Below, in pieces: positions 1 to 5,320 of a DNA stretch of 5,320 nucleotides (positions within the stretch are counted from its first letter, which is position 1; the number at the start of each line of letters is the position of its first letter). Where the stretch lies: contig WQSU01000181.1 of the NCBI GenBank assembly GCA_009787675.1, forward strand, positions 1 to 5,320, read 5' to 3'. Below the pieces are notes generated by a model. That model did not search any database and had not been told where the DNA came from. It worked only from the letters and a program-made list of their open reading frames with translations. This stretch comes from Lentimicrobiaceae bacterium. Its GTDB lineage: Bacteria; Bacteroidota; Bacteroidia; Bacteroidales; WCHB1-69. Made by a program: the position numbers and the translations under genes.

Positions 1-785
1 AATGATAACAAAGTTGTAGCCATTGCAATCCACGAAAAATGAAAAAGATACTGCAAATAGTAAAGTGAAAATCTGGGAGTGGGTGGGGCAAGCCAACCGC
101 CTTCTCCTCCAATTCCTCCAAGACCAATTTGATACAATAAAACAGGAATATGCGGGGCATACAAAACAATTGCCAACAAACAGCCTGACAGGTATTTAAG
201 GAAATTTTTCTTTTTCAAAAAGAAAAGCCCGCCTATCGCTATCAAAAAAGCCGTAAGCAAGGAAAATTGATGTATGTATGCACATATTGCAGCAAAAACA
301 CCAAAAAGCACGACGTTTTTCCAGCGAAAATCCTGCTCAAAAACCATCCTTGTCCACACAATTAGCAATAGCAAAACAAAAAACAGTCCTGCAATATAGG
401 GACGTGCAATTACACCGTAAAAGATAGTGTATTGGCTCACAGCCATAAATCCTGAGGTGAACAGCGCAGCTGTGGCATTAAACCACTTTTTGGTCAGCAC
501 ATACATTAAAGGAATAACTAAAATTCCCATGATGATGAAGGGCAATCGCAACGAGATTTCAGAGATGCCGAAAACCTTTACCCACAGCCACAAAAACACT
601 TGAATGCCCGCAGGGTGCCCTTCAACTTTTACCCCTTTTTCTATTAACTCTGAAAACGTATCAAAATTTAAACGCCCAACGACGCTTAATTCATCGTGAG
701 TGAAAGAAAAATCCCAAATTCCAAATAAACGGAGAAAAATTCCCAATCCAATGATACACAATAATATGACTGAGTGTTTTTTCAT
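1..785 (-). CDS. Polytopic membrane glycosyltransferase, PMT/ArnT-like (GT-C fold), N-terminal part, truncated by window edge
   Basis: The frame is open from an ATG at 785-783 to the left edge, giving 261 residues without a stop; the C-terminus is outside the window. The protein opens with a short basic stretch (MKKH) and a hydrophobic helix (about residues 5-22). Next comes a loop with THDE (D31, E32), the position of the catalytic acidic residue in PMT/ArnT-type enzymes, then GHP (57-59), a conserved arginine before the next helix (SLRLP, R80) and an ARPY motif (127-130). At least five more hydrophobic helices follow (about 82-99, 104-124, 129-147, 157-190, 199-218). This order is typical of bacterial family-39-like glycosyltransferases, which move a sugar from a polyprenyl-phosphate donor to lipid or protein on the outer face of the inner membrane. 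The actual donor and acceptor cannot be read. The ATG is the first possible start because the pckA TAG lies in the same frame five codons upstream. It follows pckA by 12 bases with no terminator between, so co-transcription is likely. Confidence 0.82.
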   Translation of the reverse strand, partial: MKKHSVILLCIIGLGIFLRLFGIWDFSFTHDELSVVGRLNFDTFSELIEKGVKVEGHPAGIQVFLWLWVKVFGISEISLRLPFIIMGILVIPLMYVLTKKWFNATAALFTSGFMAVSQYTIFYGVIARPYIAGLFFVLLLLIVWTRMVFEQDFRWKNVVLFGVFAAICAYIHQFSLLTAFLIAIGGLFFLKKKNFLKYLSGCLLAIVLYAPHIPVLLYQIGLGGIGGEGGWLAPPTPRFSLYYLQYLFHFSWIAMATTLLS

Positions 786-797
786 GTTGAAACAGAA

Positions 798-2423
798 CTA
801 TAATTTCGGTCCAAACTCTCTCAAACGTTTTCCTTCTTCGGTGTCTGTAAATTTTTCAAAGTTTTTGATAAAAAATTCGGCTACTTTGTCCACCGTTTCT
901 TTAAAGGCGGCTTTGTCTTTCCAGCTGTTTGCGGGGTTCAAGATGGTGTTGTCTATTCCTTCTATATGTTTGGGAATGTTTAACATAAATGGTTTTACCA
1001 ACTCGATATCACATTTCATCAACTCTCCGTTTAAGATAGCGGAAATGATGGTACGGGTGTCTTTAATGGAGATGCGTTTTCCTCCGGTGCTGAAGCCGCC
1101 GCCAATCCAGCCTGTATTTACTAAATAGCAAGTGGAGTTGTGCTGTTCAATTTTCTTGGAAAATACCTCTGCGTATTTTGTAGGGTGCAACATTAAGAAG
1201 GCAGCTCCGAAACATGAAGAGAACGTGGGCGTTGGCTCTTTAATGCCGCGCTCCGTTCCGGCTAACTTTGCCGTATAACCGCTTAAAAAATAATACATTG
1301 CCTGTTCTTTCGATAAAATGGAAACAGGAGGTAAAACGCCAAAAGCATCTGCCGTGAGGAAAATCACCTTGCTGGGGTGCGTGCCTTTCGATGCAGGTTT
1401 TACAATATTGTCGATGTGATAGATAGGATAAGACACACGCGTATTTTCTGTTTTTTCCTGCGAGTTGAAGTCAATATTTCCTTCTGCATCAAGTACCAAA
1501 TTTTCTAACAATGCGTCTCTTTTGATAGCGTGATAAATGTCGGGTTCGCTTTCTTCGCTTAAATTGATGCATTTAGCGTAACAACCGCCCTCAAAGTTAA
1601 AGATTCCGTTATCATCCCAGCCGTGTTCGTCGTCGCCGATCAGGGCGCGGTTCGGATCTGTGGAAAGGGTCGTTTTTCCGGTACCCGACAGTCCGAAAAA
1701 GATTGCCGTGTCGCCATCTTTTCCTTCATTGGCAGAGCAGTGCATGGAAGCAATGCCTTTGAGCGGAAGGAAGTAGTTCATAACCGAGAAGATCCCTTTC
1801 TTCATTTCGCCACCATACCACGAGCCGCCAATGAGCGCCATTTTTTCGGTAAGGTTAAAGGCGATGAACACTTCGCTGTTCAAGCCCCATTCTTGCCATT
1901 TCGGGTTGGTAACTTTGCAACTGTTCATCACAATAAAGTCGGGAACAAAATCTTTCAATTCATCTTCCGAGGGGCGCAAGAACATATTTTTCACAAAATG
2001 CGCCTGCCAAGCCACTTCGGTAACAAAGCGAACTTTCATTCTGGTATCCGGATTCACGCCGGCATAGCCATCCATTACGTAAAGATTTTTATTGCTTAAC
2101 TGGTTTTGGCTTAATTTTTTAAGCTCTTGCCATTGTTCCACAGTGAGCGGTTTGTTGTCCGGAGATTTTTTTACCGGATCGTGCCACCACACGTTGTTTT
2201 TAGTTTCTTCATCCACAACTACATATTTATCTTTTGGGGAGCGACCGGTGAAGACGCCGGTGTCCACAGATAATGCTCCCGATTTTGTATGATAGGCACG
2301 CTCATAGCCTGTTAACTCAGGGTTGGTTTCATGCACATACAGTTCTTGATACGATAAATTGTGATAAATTTTAACGGGGTTGCTAATTCCCATGAGGTTT
2401 AATTCTTTTTCGATGTTTTGCAT
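798..2423 (-). CDS. pckA: Phosphoenolpyruvate carboxykinase (ATP)
   Basis: Complete 541-residue protein, close to the 540 of the E. coli enzyme (EC 4.1.1.49). It catalyses oxaloacetate + ATP to PEP + CO2 + ADP in the cytosol. In fermentative Bacteroidota the reaction can run in the carboxylating direction towards succinate; that is family knowledge, not visible here. Motifs in order: FTGRSPKDKY (substrate-binding R61), SWYGGEMKKG (Y203, metal-ligand K209), MHCSAN (metal-ligand H228), the P-loop GLSGTGKTT (244-252, K250 and T251), LIGDDEHGWDD (metal-ligand D265), the TRVSYP arginine (R329) and the nucleotide-binding TAKLAGTERG (384-393). All sit four residues before their E. coli counterparts, and none is missing. 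The ATG at 2423-2421 gives a normal N-terminus; M11 is a less likely alternative. No Shine-Dalgarno sequence precedes it, as is usual for the phylum. A membrane glycosyltransferase gene follows after 12 bases. Transcription probably starts within the 326-base gap upstream. Confidence 0.98.
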   Translation of the reverse strand: MQNIEKELNLMGISNPVKIYHNLSYQELYVHETNPELTGYERAYHTKSGALSVDTGVFTGRSPKDKYVVVDEETKNNVWWHDPVKKSPDNKPLTVEQWQELKKLSQNQLSNKNLYVMDGYAGVNPDTRMKVRFVTEVAWQAHFVKNMFLRPSEDELKDFVPDFIVMNSCKVTNPKWQEWGLNSEVFIAFNLTEKMALIGGSWYGGEMKKGIFSVMNYFLPLKGIASMHCSANEGKDGDTAIFFGLSGTGKTTLSTDPNRALIGDDEHGWDDNGIFNFEGGCYAKCINLSEESEPDIYHAIKRDALLENLVLDAEGNIDFNSQEKTENTRVSYPIYHIDNIVKPASKGTHPSKVIFLTADAFGVLPPVSILSKEQAMYYFLSGYTAKLAGTERGIKEPTPTFSSCFGAAFLMLHPTKYAEVFSKKIEQHNSTCYLVNTGWIGGGFSTGGKRISIKDTRTIISAILNGELMKCDIELVKPFMLNIPKHIEGIDNTILNPANSWKDKAAFKETVDKVAEFFIKNFEKFTDTEEGKRLREFGPKL

Positions 2424-2476
2424 AAAGGTGGTTTTAATTGATTATAAATATGTTATGTTAATAACTTATGGTTTTA

Positions 2477-2650
2477 TTAAAGTTTGCAAATATTCATAAA
2501 AAAATTCAATAATTTGCCAAAAGCTCCTGAATTGCGTTTTTTGCGTTGACTAAGCGCTACACGTACTAAAAAAACAGCTTTCCCCTTGACAAACGCTGTT
2601 ACATTATGTATATTCGCCGCGAATTTGATGCAGGGAAATTTCTTTTTCAT
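2477..2650 (-). CDS. Doubtful small ORF, 57 residues, unrecognised
   Basis: An ATG at 2650-2648 opens a 57-residue frame ending at TAA 2479-2477. The product is basic (it starts MKKKFPCIKF and has a central QRKKRN) with no clear membrane helix, signal peptide or known motif. Its ATG overlaps the stop of a 28-residue ORF by ATGA. Against it: no Shine-Dalgarno sequence, a terminator-like hairpin inside the frame, overlap with the candidate pckA promoter, and a length that chance easily produces. It could also be a leader ORF on a longer pckA transcript. I list it so it can be checked, not because I believe it. Confidence 0.12.
   Translation of the reverse strand: MKKKFPCIKFAANIHNVTAFVKGKAVFLVRVALSQRKKRNSGAFGKLLNFFMNICKL
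2487..2521 (-). promoter_or_regulatory. Weak candidate promoter for pckA
   Basis: Read on the minus strand, TTTG at 2521-2518 is followed after 23 bases by AATATTTG at 2494-2487. The Bacteroidota primary-sigma pattern is TTTG, about 19-21 bases, then TAnnTTTG. The downstream box has one mismatch and the spacing is slightly long. It would give a leader of roughly 60 bases before the pckA ATG. In DNA this AT-rich such matches arise by chance, so it is only a candidate. Confidence 0.25.
2568..2600 (-). terminator. Terminator-like hairpin with T-run on the minus strand, upstream of pckA
   Basis: Read on the minus strand, AACAGC (2600-2595) and GCTGTT (2578-2573) form a perfect 6-bp stem. With a bulged G the stem extends by three TTT/AAA pairs, leaving a loop of about 9 bases. 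A run of seven T follows directly (2574-2568, overlapping the stem end). That is the shape of an intrinsic terminator. It lies about 145 bases upstream of the pckA start, so it could stop antisense transcription from the nuclease side or act as an attenuator on a long pckA leader. The stem is AT-poor only in part and may be weak. Confidence 0.35.
2586..2616 (+). promoter_or_regulatory. Candidate promoter for the coiled-coil nuclease gene
   Basis: TTG at 2586-2588 is followed after 20 bases by TATATTCG at 2609-2616, which matches the Bacteroidota -33/-7 pattern (TTG, 19-21 bases, TAnnTTTG) with one mismatch. The same bases also read as a classical sigma-70 promoter: TTGACA (2586-2591), 17 bases, TATATT (2609-2614). 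Transcription would begin near 2620 and leave a leader of about 130 bases before the ATG at 2750. A 6-bp inverted repeat (AACAGC 2573-2578, GCTGTT 2595-2600) flanks the upstream box. Confidence 0.45.
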
Positions 2651-2733
2651 AAATATTCCAAAGTAAATAAAATCAAAGTCTTAGCGTTAGGAATTGAATC
2701 GGCATCACTTAAATAACTTAATTCTTTACTCAT
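2647..2733 (-). CDS. Doubtful very small ORF, 28 residues, unrecognised
   Basis: An ATG at 2733-2731, preceded by AGGA at short spacing, opens 28 codons (starting MSKELSYLSD) that end at TGA 2649-2647, overlapping the next small ORF by ATGA. An in-frame TAG lies two codons upstream, so the frame cannot extend. The codons are AT-rich at third positions like real genes nearby, but 28 codons are far too few to judge. It lies antisense to the leader of the nuclease gene. Confidence 0.1.
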   Translation of the reverse strand: MSKELSYLSDADSIPNAKTLILFTLEYL

Positions 2734-2749
2734 TAAATCCTACAAAAAA

Positions 2750-3349
2750 ATGAACCATCTAACACCCAACAACGCCTTAACTTTTGAAAGCCTTATGGCA
2801 TCTATTCATGAATCAAACCGTTTTTTAACAGAGAAATTTGCCGAAACCGACAGGTTACAAAAAGAAAATGAGCGGCAATTCAAAGAAAACTGGGAGAAGT
2901 ATGAAAGAAGAATGAAAAAAATGGAAGAGACTATGGGCTCGTGGAGCCATAATCACGGCTCGTTTGCCGAAGAGTATTTTTTTAATTCTTTTGAAAATGC
3001 AGAACAAAACTTCTTCGGTGAAGAATTTGATGAAATTCGAAAGTATGTTCACATTTATACTCCAAAACTTGAAGATGAATATGACATCGTTTTGTATAAC
3101 CATACTTCTGTAGCTATTATTGAAGTAAAGTTTAAAGCTCATGAAAATGATGTTAAACAAACGTTGAAAAAAGCAGAAACTTTTAGAGTTTTATGTCCTG
3201 ATTATAAAGATTTTAAAATCTATCTTGGCTTAGCTTCCATGAGCTTTCACCCTGAATTAGAGCAGCTGTGCACCGAGCAAGGGATTGCCATTATTAAACA
3301 AGTGGGTGATTCGGTAGTGATTAATGATGCACATTTAAAGGTGTTTTAG
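2750..3349 (+). CDS. Coiled-coil protein with a PD-(D/E)XK nuclease-like domain, DUF3782-like
   Basis: Complete 199-residue cytosolic protein without signal peptide or membrane helix. Residues 15-65 are a charged, heptad-like helical stretch (ESNRFLTEKF to RRMKKMEETM) that probably forms a coiled coil. Residues 68-199 look like a PD-(D/E)XK fold. A first helix GSFAEEYF (70-77, E74/E75) is followed by EYDIVLYN (D112), then IIEVKFK (E125-V-K127), the D...ExK metal-binding core, then an amphipathic helix and KIYLGLAS (156-163), GIAIIK and a C-terminal strand ending HLKVF. This matches the widespread bacterial and archaeal proteins, many annotated DUF3782, with a repeated-charge coiled coil before an 'EFDI...VEVK' core; the family name is from memory. 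The core residues are intact, so nuclease activity is plausible, but target and biological role are unknown. The ATG is the first after an in-frame TAA at 2714, with A-rich leader and no Shine-Dalgarno sequence. It stands alone, divergent from pckA and convergent with the repeat-protein gene, so the neighbours give no clue to its job. Confidence 0.85.
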   Translation: MNHLTPNNALTFESLMASIHESNRFLTEKFAETDRLQKENERQFKENWEKYERRMKKMEETMGSWSHNHGSFAEEYFFNSFENAEQNFFGEEFDEIRKYVHIYTPKLEDEYDIVLYNHTSVAIIEVKFKAHENDVKQTLKKAETFRVLCPDYKDFKIYLGLASMSFHPELEQLCTEQGIAIIKQVGDSVVINDAHLKVF

Positions 3350-3485
3350 AAATAAAACTTAATACTCCATGACTGCAATCCGTTGGATTTCAACGTACAA
3401 TAAGAAAAAATCTTGAAGTTGTATTAAACAAAGGAAAATTTGGGGAGTTGTATGGAGACAAAGGAATATCTACATAAAATTGAAA

Positions 3486-3514
3486 ACGGTTACCCAAAAT
3501 TCTTGAGTAACCGT
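3486..3514 (-). terminator. Intrinsic terminator for the T9SS repeat protein, possibly bidirectional
   Basis: ACGGTTAC (3486-3493) and GTAACCGT (3507-3514) form a perfect 8-bp stem. Past one C/A mismatch three more pairs (CAA/TTG) form, leaving a 5-base loop AATTC. On the minus strand the stem is followed by TTTTCAATTTT, as expected for a terminator about 70 bases past the stop of the repeat-protein gene. On the plus strand only CTTCTT follows, so termination of the nuclease gene here is less certain, though the genes converge and share no other hairpin. Confidence 0.7.
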
Positions 3515-3581
3515 CTTCTTGACAAAAAAATTACCTCAAATTATTTATTGTTAACCATGTTATGGATAACTTGATTAACCG

Positions 3582-3791
3582 TTAATTGATATGCACTTTT
3601 GTAATTGTGTGTTGATTATCGTTTGTGATAATACGAACAACATAGATGCCGGTAGCTACTTGAAGCGTAATTTCGGTCTTCATATCGGGCGCTCGTCCTT
3701 TCCATACCACGCGACCAAACATATCCGTAATCTCAACATAATCTACAGGAATAAGCGCTTCGTTTACGATTGTAACAACATTACCATAGCC
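3582..3791 (-). other. T9SS (Por) C-terminal sorting domain, type A-like
   Basis: The last 69 residues plus stop show the usual order of the domain: a first strand with VVTIVNEA, then VDYVEITDMFGRVVWKG (the 'v.i.D..Gr.v' signature), a short polar linker, TEITLQVATGIYVVRI (the 'l..GiYvv.i' signature) and a closing strand ending in a basic KVHIN. In the family this domain is recognised by the type IX translocon, and is removed on the way to the surface, where many cargos are attached to anionic lipopolysaccharide. The usual 'NP' at the beginning is replaced by NEALIP. Confidence 0.8.
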
Positions 3792-5320
3792 GAAAATATT
3801 AATTATTGATTCTCTGTTTTCGATAATGCCAACATTAGGCTCAACACCCGTAACCGTAACTGTTTGGTCTATCACAATATTATTAAGAGTATAAATCCCC
3901 GATACAGAAGTAATTATTATATTATTAGCACGAACGATAGGGTAGGATTGTTTGTAGGCTTCTTCCAATTCTATAGCAAACATGAAAGGGTTACCATATT
4001 CAACAGGTGATGTTGAGCCATTTACAGGAAAAACAGAGGCGCCGGTAACGGTTGGTAAGAATACGTTATAGGTTTTCTTTTCAAATTGTGCAGTAATGAT
4101 ATGGTTGGATAACACGTTGGTAAAGGTGTAGAAACCATCTTCCACGGCTTGTTCATGATATAACCCGTCAACAAACACTTTTTCAACTTTATAGCCAAGT
4201 TCAGGAATGAAATTGAGGGTTTGATTATTACCATGTACTACTATTGGATTTTGTGGTGTAACAGTCCCATTTGCTCCTGATGAGGTTGTAATGAAATATG
4301 ATTTTTTACTAAAGAGTGCGGTAATAGTATGATTAGCTTGTACATTGGTAAAGATGTAAATACCGTTTGCAGGAACGGTAATGCTCACATCATCTACATA
4401 AACTGCGCTAATCTCATATTCTGCATTAGGAATTATATAAAAGTTATAATCGGAACTATGGGATACTTGAACCGACCCGCTTGGGGTAATGCTTCCGTTA
4501 GCGCCTGCCGTAGCCGTGATTGTGAAAGTGGTTGCCGCAAAAGAAACCGTAATATCATGGCTACCGGAAATATTGTTGAAAGTATAAGAGCCATTAAGCG
4601 CTGCGGCTAAGTTGGTTACGCCATCTATCCATACTTTATCAATGTGATAGCCTGCATCGGACGTGAAGTTAAAGGTTTTGTTTTCACCATGATATACTGT
4701 TACAGCGCCTTCTGGGGTAATGCTTCCATGGGCGCCGGAAGCTGAGTAGATGATATGAGCGTTTGGTGCATAAATAACATTAATGGTTTGATTGTTTGTT
4801 GCATTATTGAAAGTATAGCTGCCGGTTGCGATCGCAAGAGGATTTGATACACCGTTTACTAAAACATCTTCAATATGATGACCTGCAGCAGGCAGCATGG
4901 AAAAGGTTTTACTGCTGCCATGATCTACCGTTAACGTTCCATTTGGCGTAATGAATCCATTGCCGGTTACGCTTGCAGTGATTGTGTAAGTATCTATGAC
5001 AAAGGTAACAACGATCGTATGAATGGCAGTTACATTGGAAAACGTGTAATAACCGTTTGCAACTGCATCAGGATTATTAACGCCGTCTATTAACACGCTT
5101 GTTATGTGATGGTTTGCAGCAGGCGTAAAGGTATAAGTTTGGTTTGCGCCGGGTTGCAGCGTTGTGGCTCCTGCAGGATCAATAGTTCCATTACCTATTG
5201 CAGAAGCTGTAATGGTATAGCCCGGTTTCACCACTTTAATCTCATCAAAAACCAGTTCTGTCCCGTTATCCAATACTTCATAAGTGGTAATGATAATCGC
5301 ATCGGTAGAAACGGTTACAT
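3582..5320 (-). CDS. Secreted or surface repeat protein with T9SS C-terminal sorting domain, C-terminal part, truncated by window edge
   Basis: The frame is open from the right edge to TAA at 3584-3582, giving 578 visible residues; the N-terminus and any signal peptide lie outside. A TTG at 5273 could be mistaken for a start, but the frame continues upstream without a stop. Residues 1-32 (containing LVFDEIKVV) look like the end of a beta-sandwich domain. Five tandem InlB-B-like repeats of 76-77 residues follow (33-415), then a divergent module (416-495) and a C-terminal domain (about 510-578) with DMFGRVVW, GIYVVRI and a final KVHIN. That ending resembles the type A Por sorting domain, which directs cargo through the outer membrane by the type IX system and is then normally cleaved. 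There are no cysteines in the visible part. The repeats probably act as a spacer or adhesive stalk for an N-terminal functional domain that cannot be seen; enzyme and adhesin are both possible. It is transcribed towards the nuclease gene. Confidence 0.88.
   Translation of the reverse strand, partial: VTVSTDAIIITTYEVLDNGTELVFDEIKVVKPGYTITASAIGNGTIDPAGATTLQPGANQTYTFTPAANHHITSVLIDGVNNPDAVANGYYTFSNVTAIHTIVVTFVIDTYTITASVTGNGFITPNGTLTVDHGSSKTFSMLPAAGHHIEDVLVNGVSNPLAIATGSYTFNNATNNQTINVIYAPNAHIIYSASGAHGSITPEGAVTVYHGENKTFNFTSDAGYHIDKVWIDGVTNLAAALNGSYTFNNISGSHDITVSFAATTFTITATAGANGSITPSGSVQVSHSSDYNFYIIPNAEYEISAVYVDDVSITVPANGIYIFTNVQANHTITALFSKKSYFITTSSGANGTVTPQNPIVVHGNNQTLNFIPELGYKVEKVFVDGLYHEQAVEDGFYTFTNVLSNHIITAQFEKKTYNVFLPTVTGASVFPVNGSTSPVEYGNPFMFAIELEEAYKQSYPIVRANNIIITSVSGIYTLNNIVIDQTVTVTGVEPNVGIIENRESIINIFGYGNVVTIVNEALIPVDYVEITDMFGRVVWKGRAPDMKTEITLQVATGIYVVRIITNDNQHTITKVHIN
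3834..4073 (-). other. Divergent sixth beta module of the repeat protein
   Basis: These 80 residues begin with TYNVFLPTVTG and include EYGNPFMFAIELEEAY, a SYPIV strand and GIYTLNNI, ending TVTVTGVEPN. The overall rhythm of strands and the GxYTxxNI motif recall the preceding repeats, but the GNGSITP and GYHI signatures are absent. Similar modules ('TLP..TG...G..F.F...L...Y..S.P.V') are common just before the sorting domain in Bacteroidota exported proteins; that is recollection, not a search result. It probably serves as a cap between the repeat stalk and the sorting domain. Confidence 0.6.
4074..5222 (-). repeat. Five tandem 76-77-residue InlB-B-like repeats
   Basis: The units are, in protein order, 5222-4992, 4991-4761, 4760-4530, 4529-4302 and 4301-4074. 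Each follows the same pattern: a strand like YTITAS, then GNG(S/T)ITPxG, a TFxFxP strand, a G(Y/H)xI turn, VxxDGV, then NGxYTFxNV and HTIxVxF. This resembles the divergent InlB B-repeat (Flg_new_2, Pfam PF18998 from memory), a small beta-rich module. The units have clearly diverged from one another in protein and DNA, so recent duplication is unlikely. Unit 4 has lost the usual DGV and GYHI signatures (DDV, EYEI) and unit 5 the VTPxG turn glycine. Confidence 0.85.

Larger units (their letters stand above)
2424..2749. other. Divergent intergenic region between pckA and the coiled-coil nuclease gene
   Basis: This 326-base AT-rich stretch separates divergently transcribed genes and must hold both promoters. 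I see a plus-strand promoter candidate (2586-2616), a weaker minus-strand one (2487-2521), an inverted repeat that would form a terminator-like hairpin on the minus strand (2568-2600), a 5-base-arm palindrome (ATTCG/CGAAT, 2612-2624), a spaced direct repeat of TTGCGTT (2532 and 2541), and two doubtful tiny minus-strand ORFs. I see no RNA gene, riboswitch or mobile-element end. Confidence 0.6.

Noticed and set aside
1623..2099. A 158-codon open frame on the plus strand inside pckA, and other plus-strand frames at 700-1128, 1831-2067 and 2092-2292
   Set aside because: All are antisense to strongly conserved pckA or glycosyltransferase coding sequence, with compositions that reflect the opposite strand and no recognisable motif.
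2855..3160. A 101-codon minus-strand frame inside the nuclease gene, rich in F, I and L
   Set aside because: It is the complement of the Lys/Glu-rich coiled-coil coding strand, which yields hydrophobic codons automatically; the plus-strand product has a recognisable domain.
3373..3477. A 34-codon plus-strand frame without start (contains KGKFGELYGDKG) that reads like the end of a protein
   Set aside because: It might be a gene remnant, but it has no start codon, is too short to assign and resembles no family I know. A search of the peptide would decide it.
3559..3570. GTTATGGATAAC, a short palindrome just past the repeat-protein stop
   Set aside because: The arms are adjacent, leaving too small a loop for a stable hairpin; the terminator at 3486-3514 is much better.
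3452..3574. A 40-codon plus-strand ORF (starts METKEYLHKI) preceded by GGGGAG, a good Shine-Dalgarno sequence
   Set aside because: It runs through the strong terminator hairpin at 3486-3514, ends in a low-complexity hydrophobic tail, and Shine-Dalgarno sites mean little in Bacteroidota. Chance is the simplest explanation.
4022..4610. Frames at 4022-4234 (minus) and 4329-4610 (plus) within the repeat protein
   Set aside because: Both lie in other frames of a clear repeat-protein coding sequence and show no repeat or domain of their own.
4074..5222. Regular spacing of similar DNA segments that might suggest a CRISPR-like or satellite array
   Set aside because: The period of about 230 bases matches the coding of 76-77-residue protein repeats, and the similarity is at protein level inside one long frame.

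Overview
The window looks like a chromosomal segment of a moderately AT-rich Bacteroidota bacterium, probably Bacteroidales-like. Three things point there. The protein at the right edge ends in what reads as a type IX secretion (Por) C-terminal sorting domain, which is found only in that phylum. The start codons lack Shine-Dalgarno sequences and sit behind A-rich leaders. The best promoter candidate fits the Bacteroidota -33/-7 pattern. No genus can be named from this much sequence.

Layout, left to right. (1) 1-785, minus strand: the N-terminal 261 residues of a polytopic membrane glycosyltransferase of the PMT/ArnT-like (GT-C) type, cut by the left edge. (2) 798-2423, minus strand: a complete ATP-dependent phosphoenolpyruvate carboxykinase, pckA, with every catalytic motif intact. 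The glycosyltransferase starts 12 bases after the pckA stop, so the two are probably co-transcribed, although no metabolic link between them is evident. (3) 2424-2749: a 326-base divergent intergenic region with promoter candidates in both directions, a terminator-like hairpin reading on the minus strand, and two doubtful tiny minus-strand ORFs. (4) 2750-3349, plus strand: a 199-residue coiled-coil plus PD-(D/E)XK nuclease-fold protein of unknown biological role. (5) 3350-3581: a convergent intergenic spacer with a strong hairpin, most likely the terminator of the gene to its right. (6) 3582-5320, minus strand: the C-terminal 578 residues of a large secreted or surface protein. It has five tandem InlB-B-like repeats of 76-77 residues, a sixth divergent module and the sorting domain; its N-terminus lies beyond the right edge.

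The genes do not form an obvious pathway. One is central carbon metabolism (pckA), one is cell-envelope glycan or lipid glycosylation, one is a putative nuclease, and one is an exported repeat protein. I found no CRISPR array, tRNA, rRNA, insertion sequence or recognisable defence operon. The parts most worth a second look are the repeat-containing T9SS cargo, the orphan coiled-coil nuclease and the crowded pckA upstream region. I do not see convincing evidence for a new multi-gene system.
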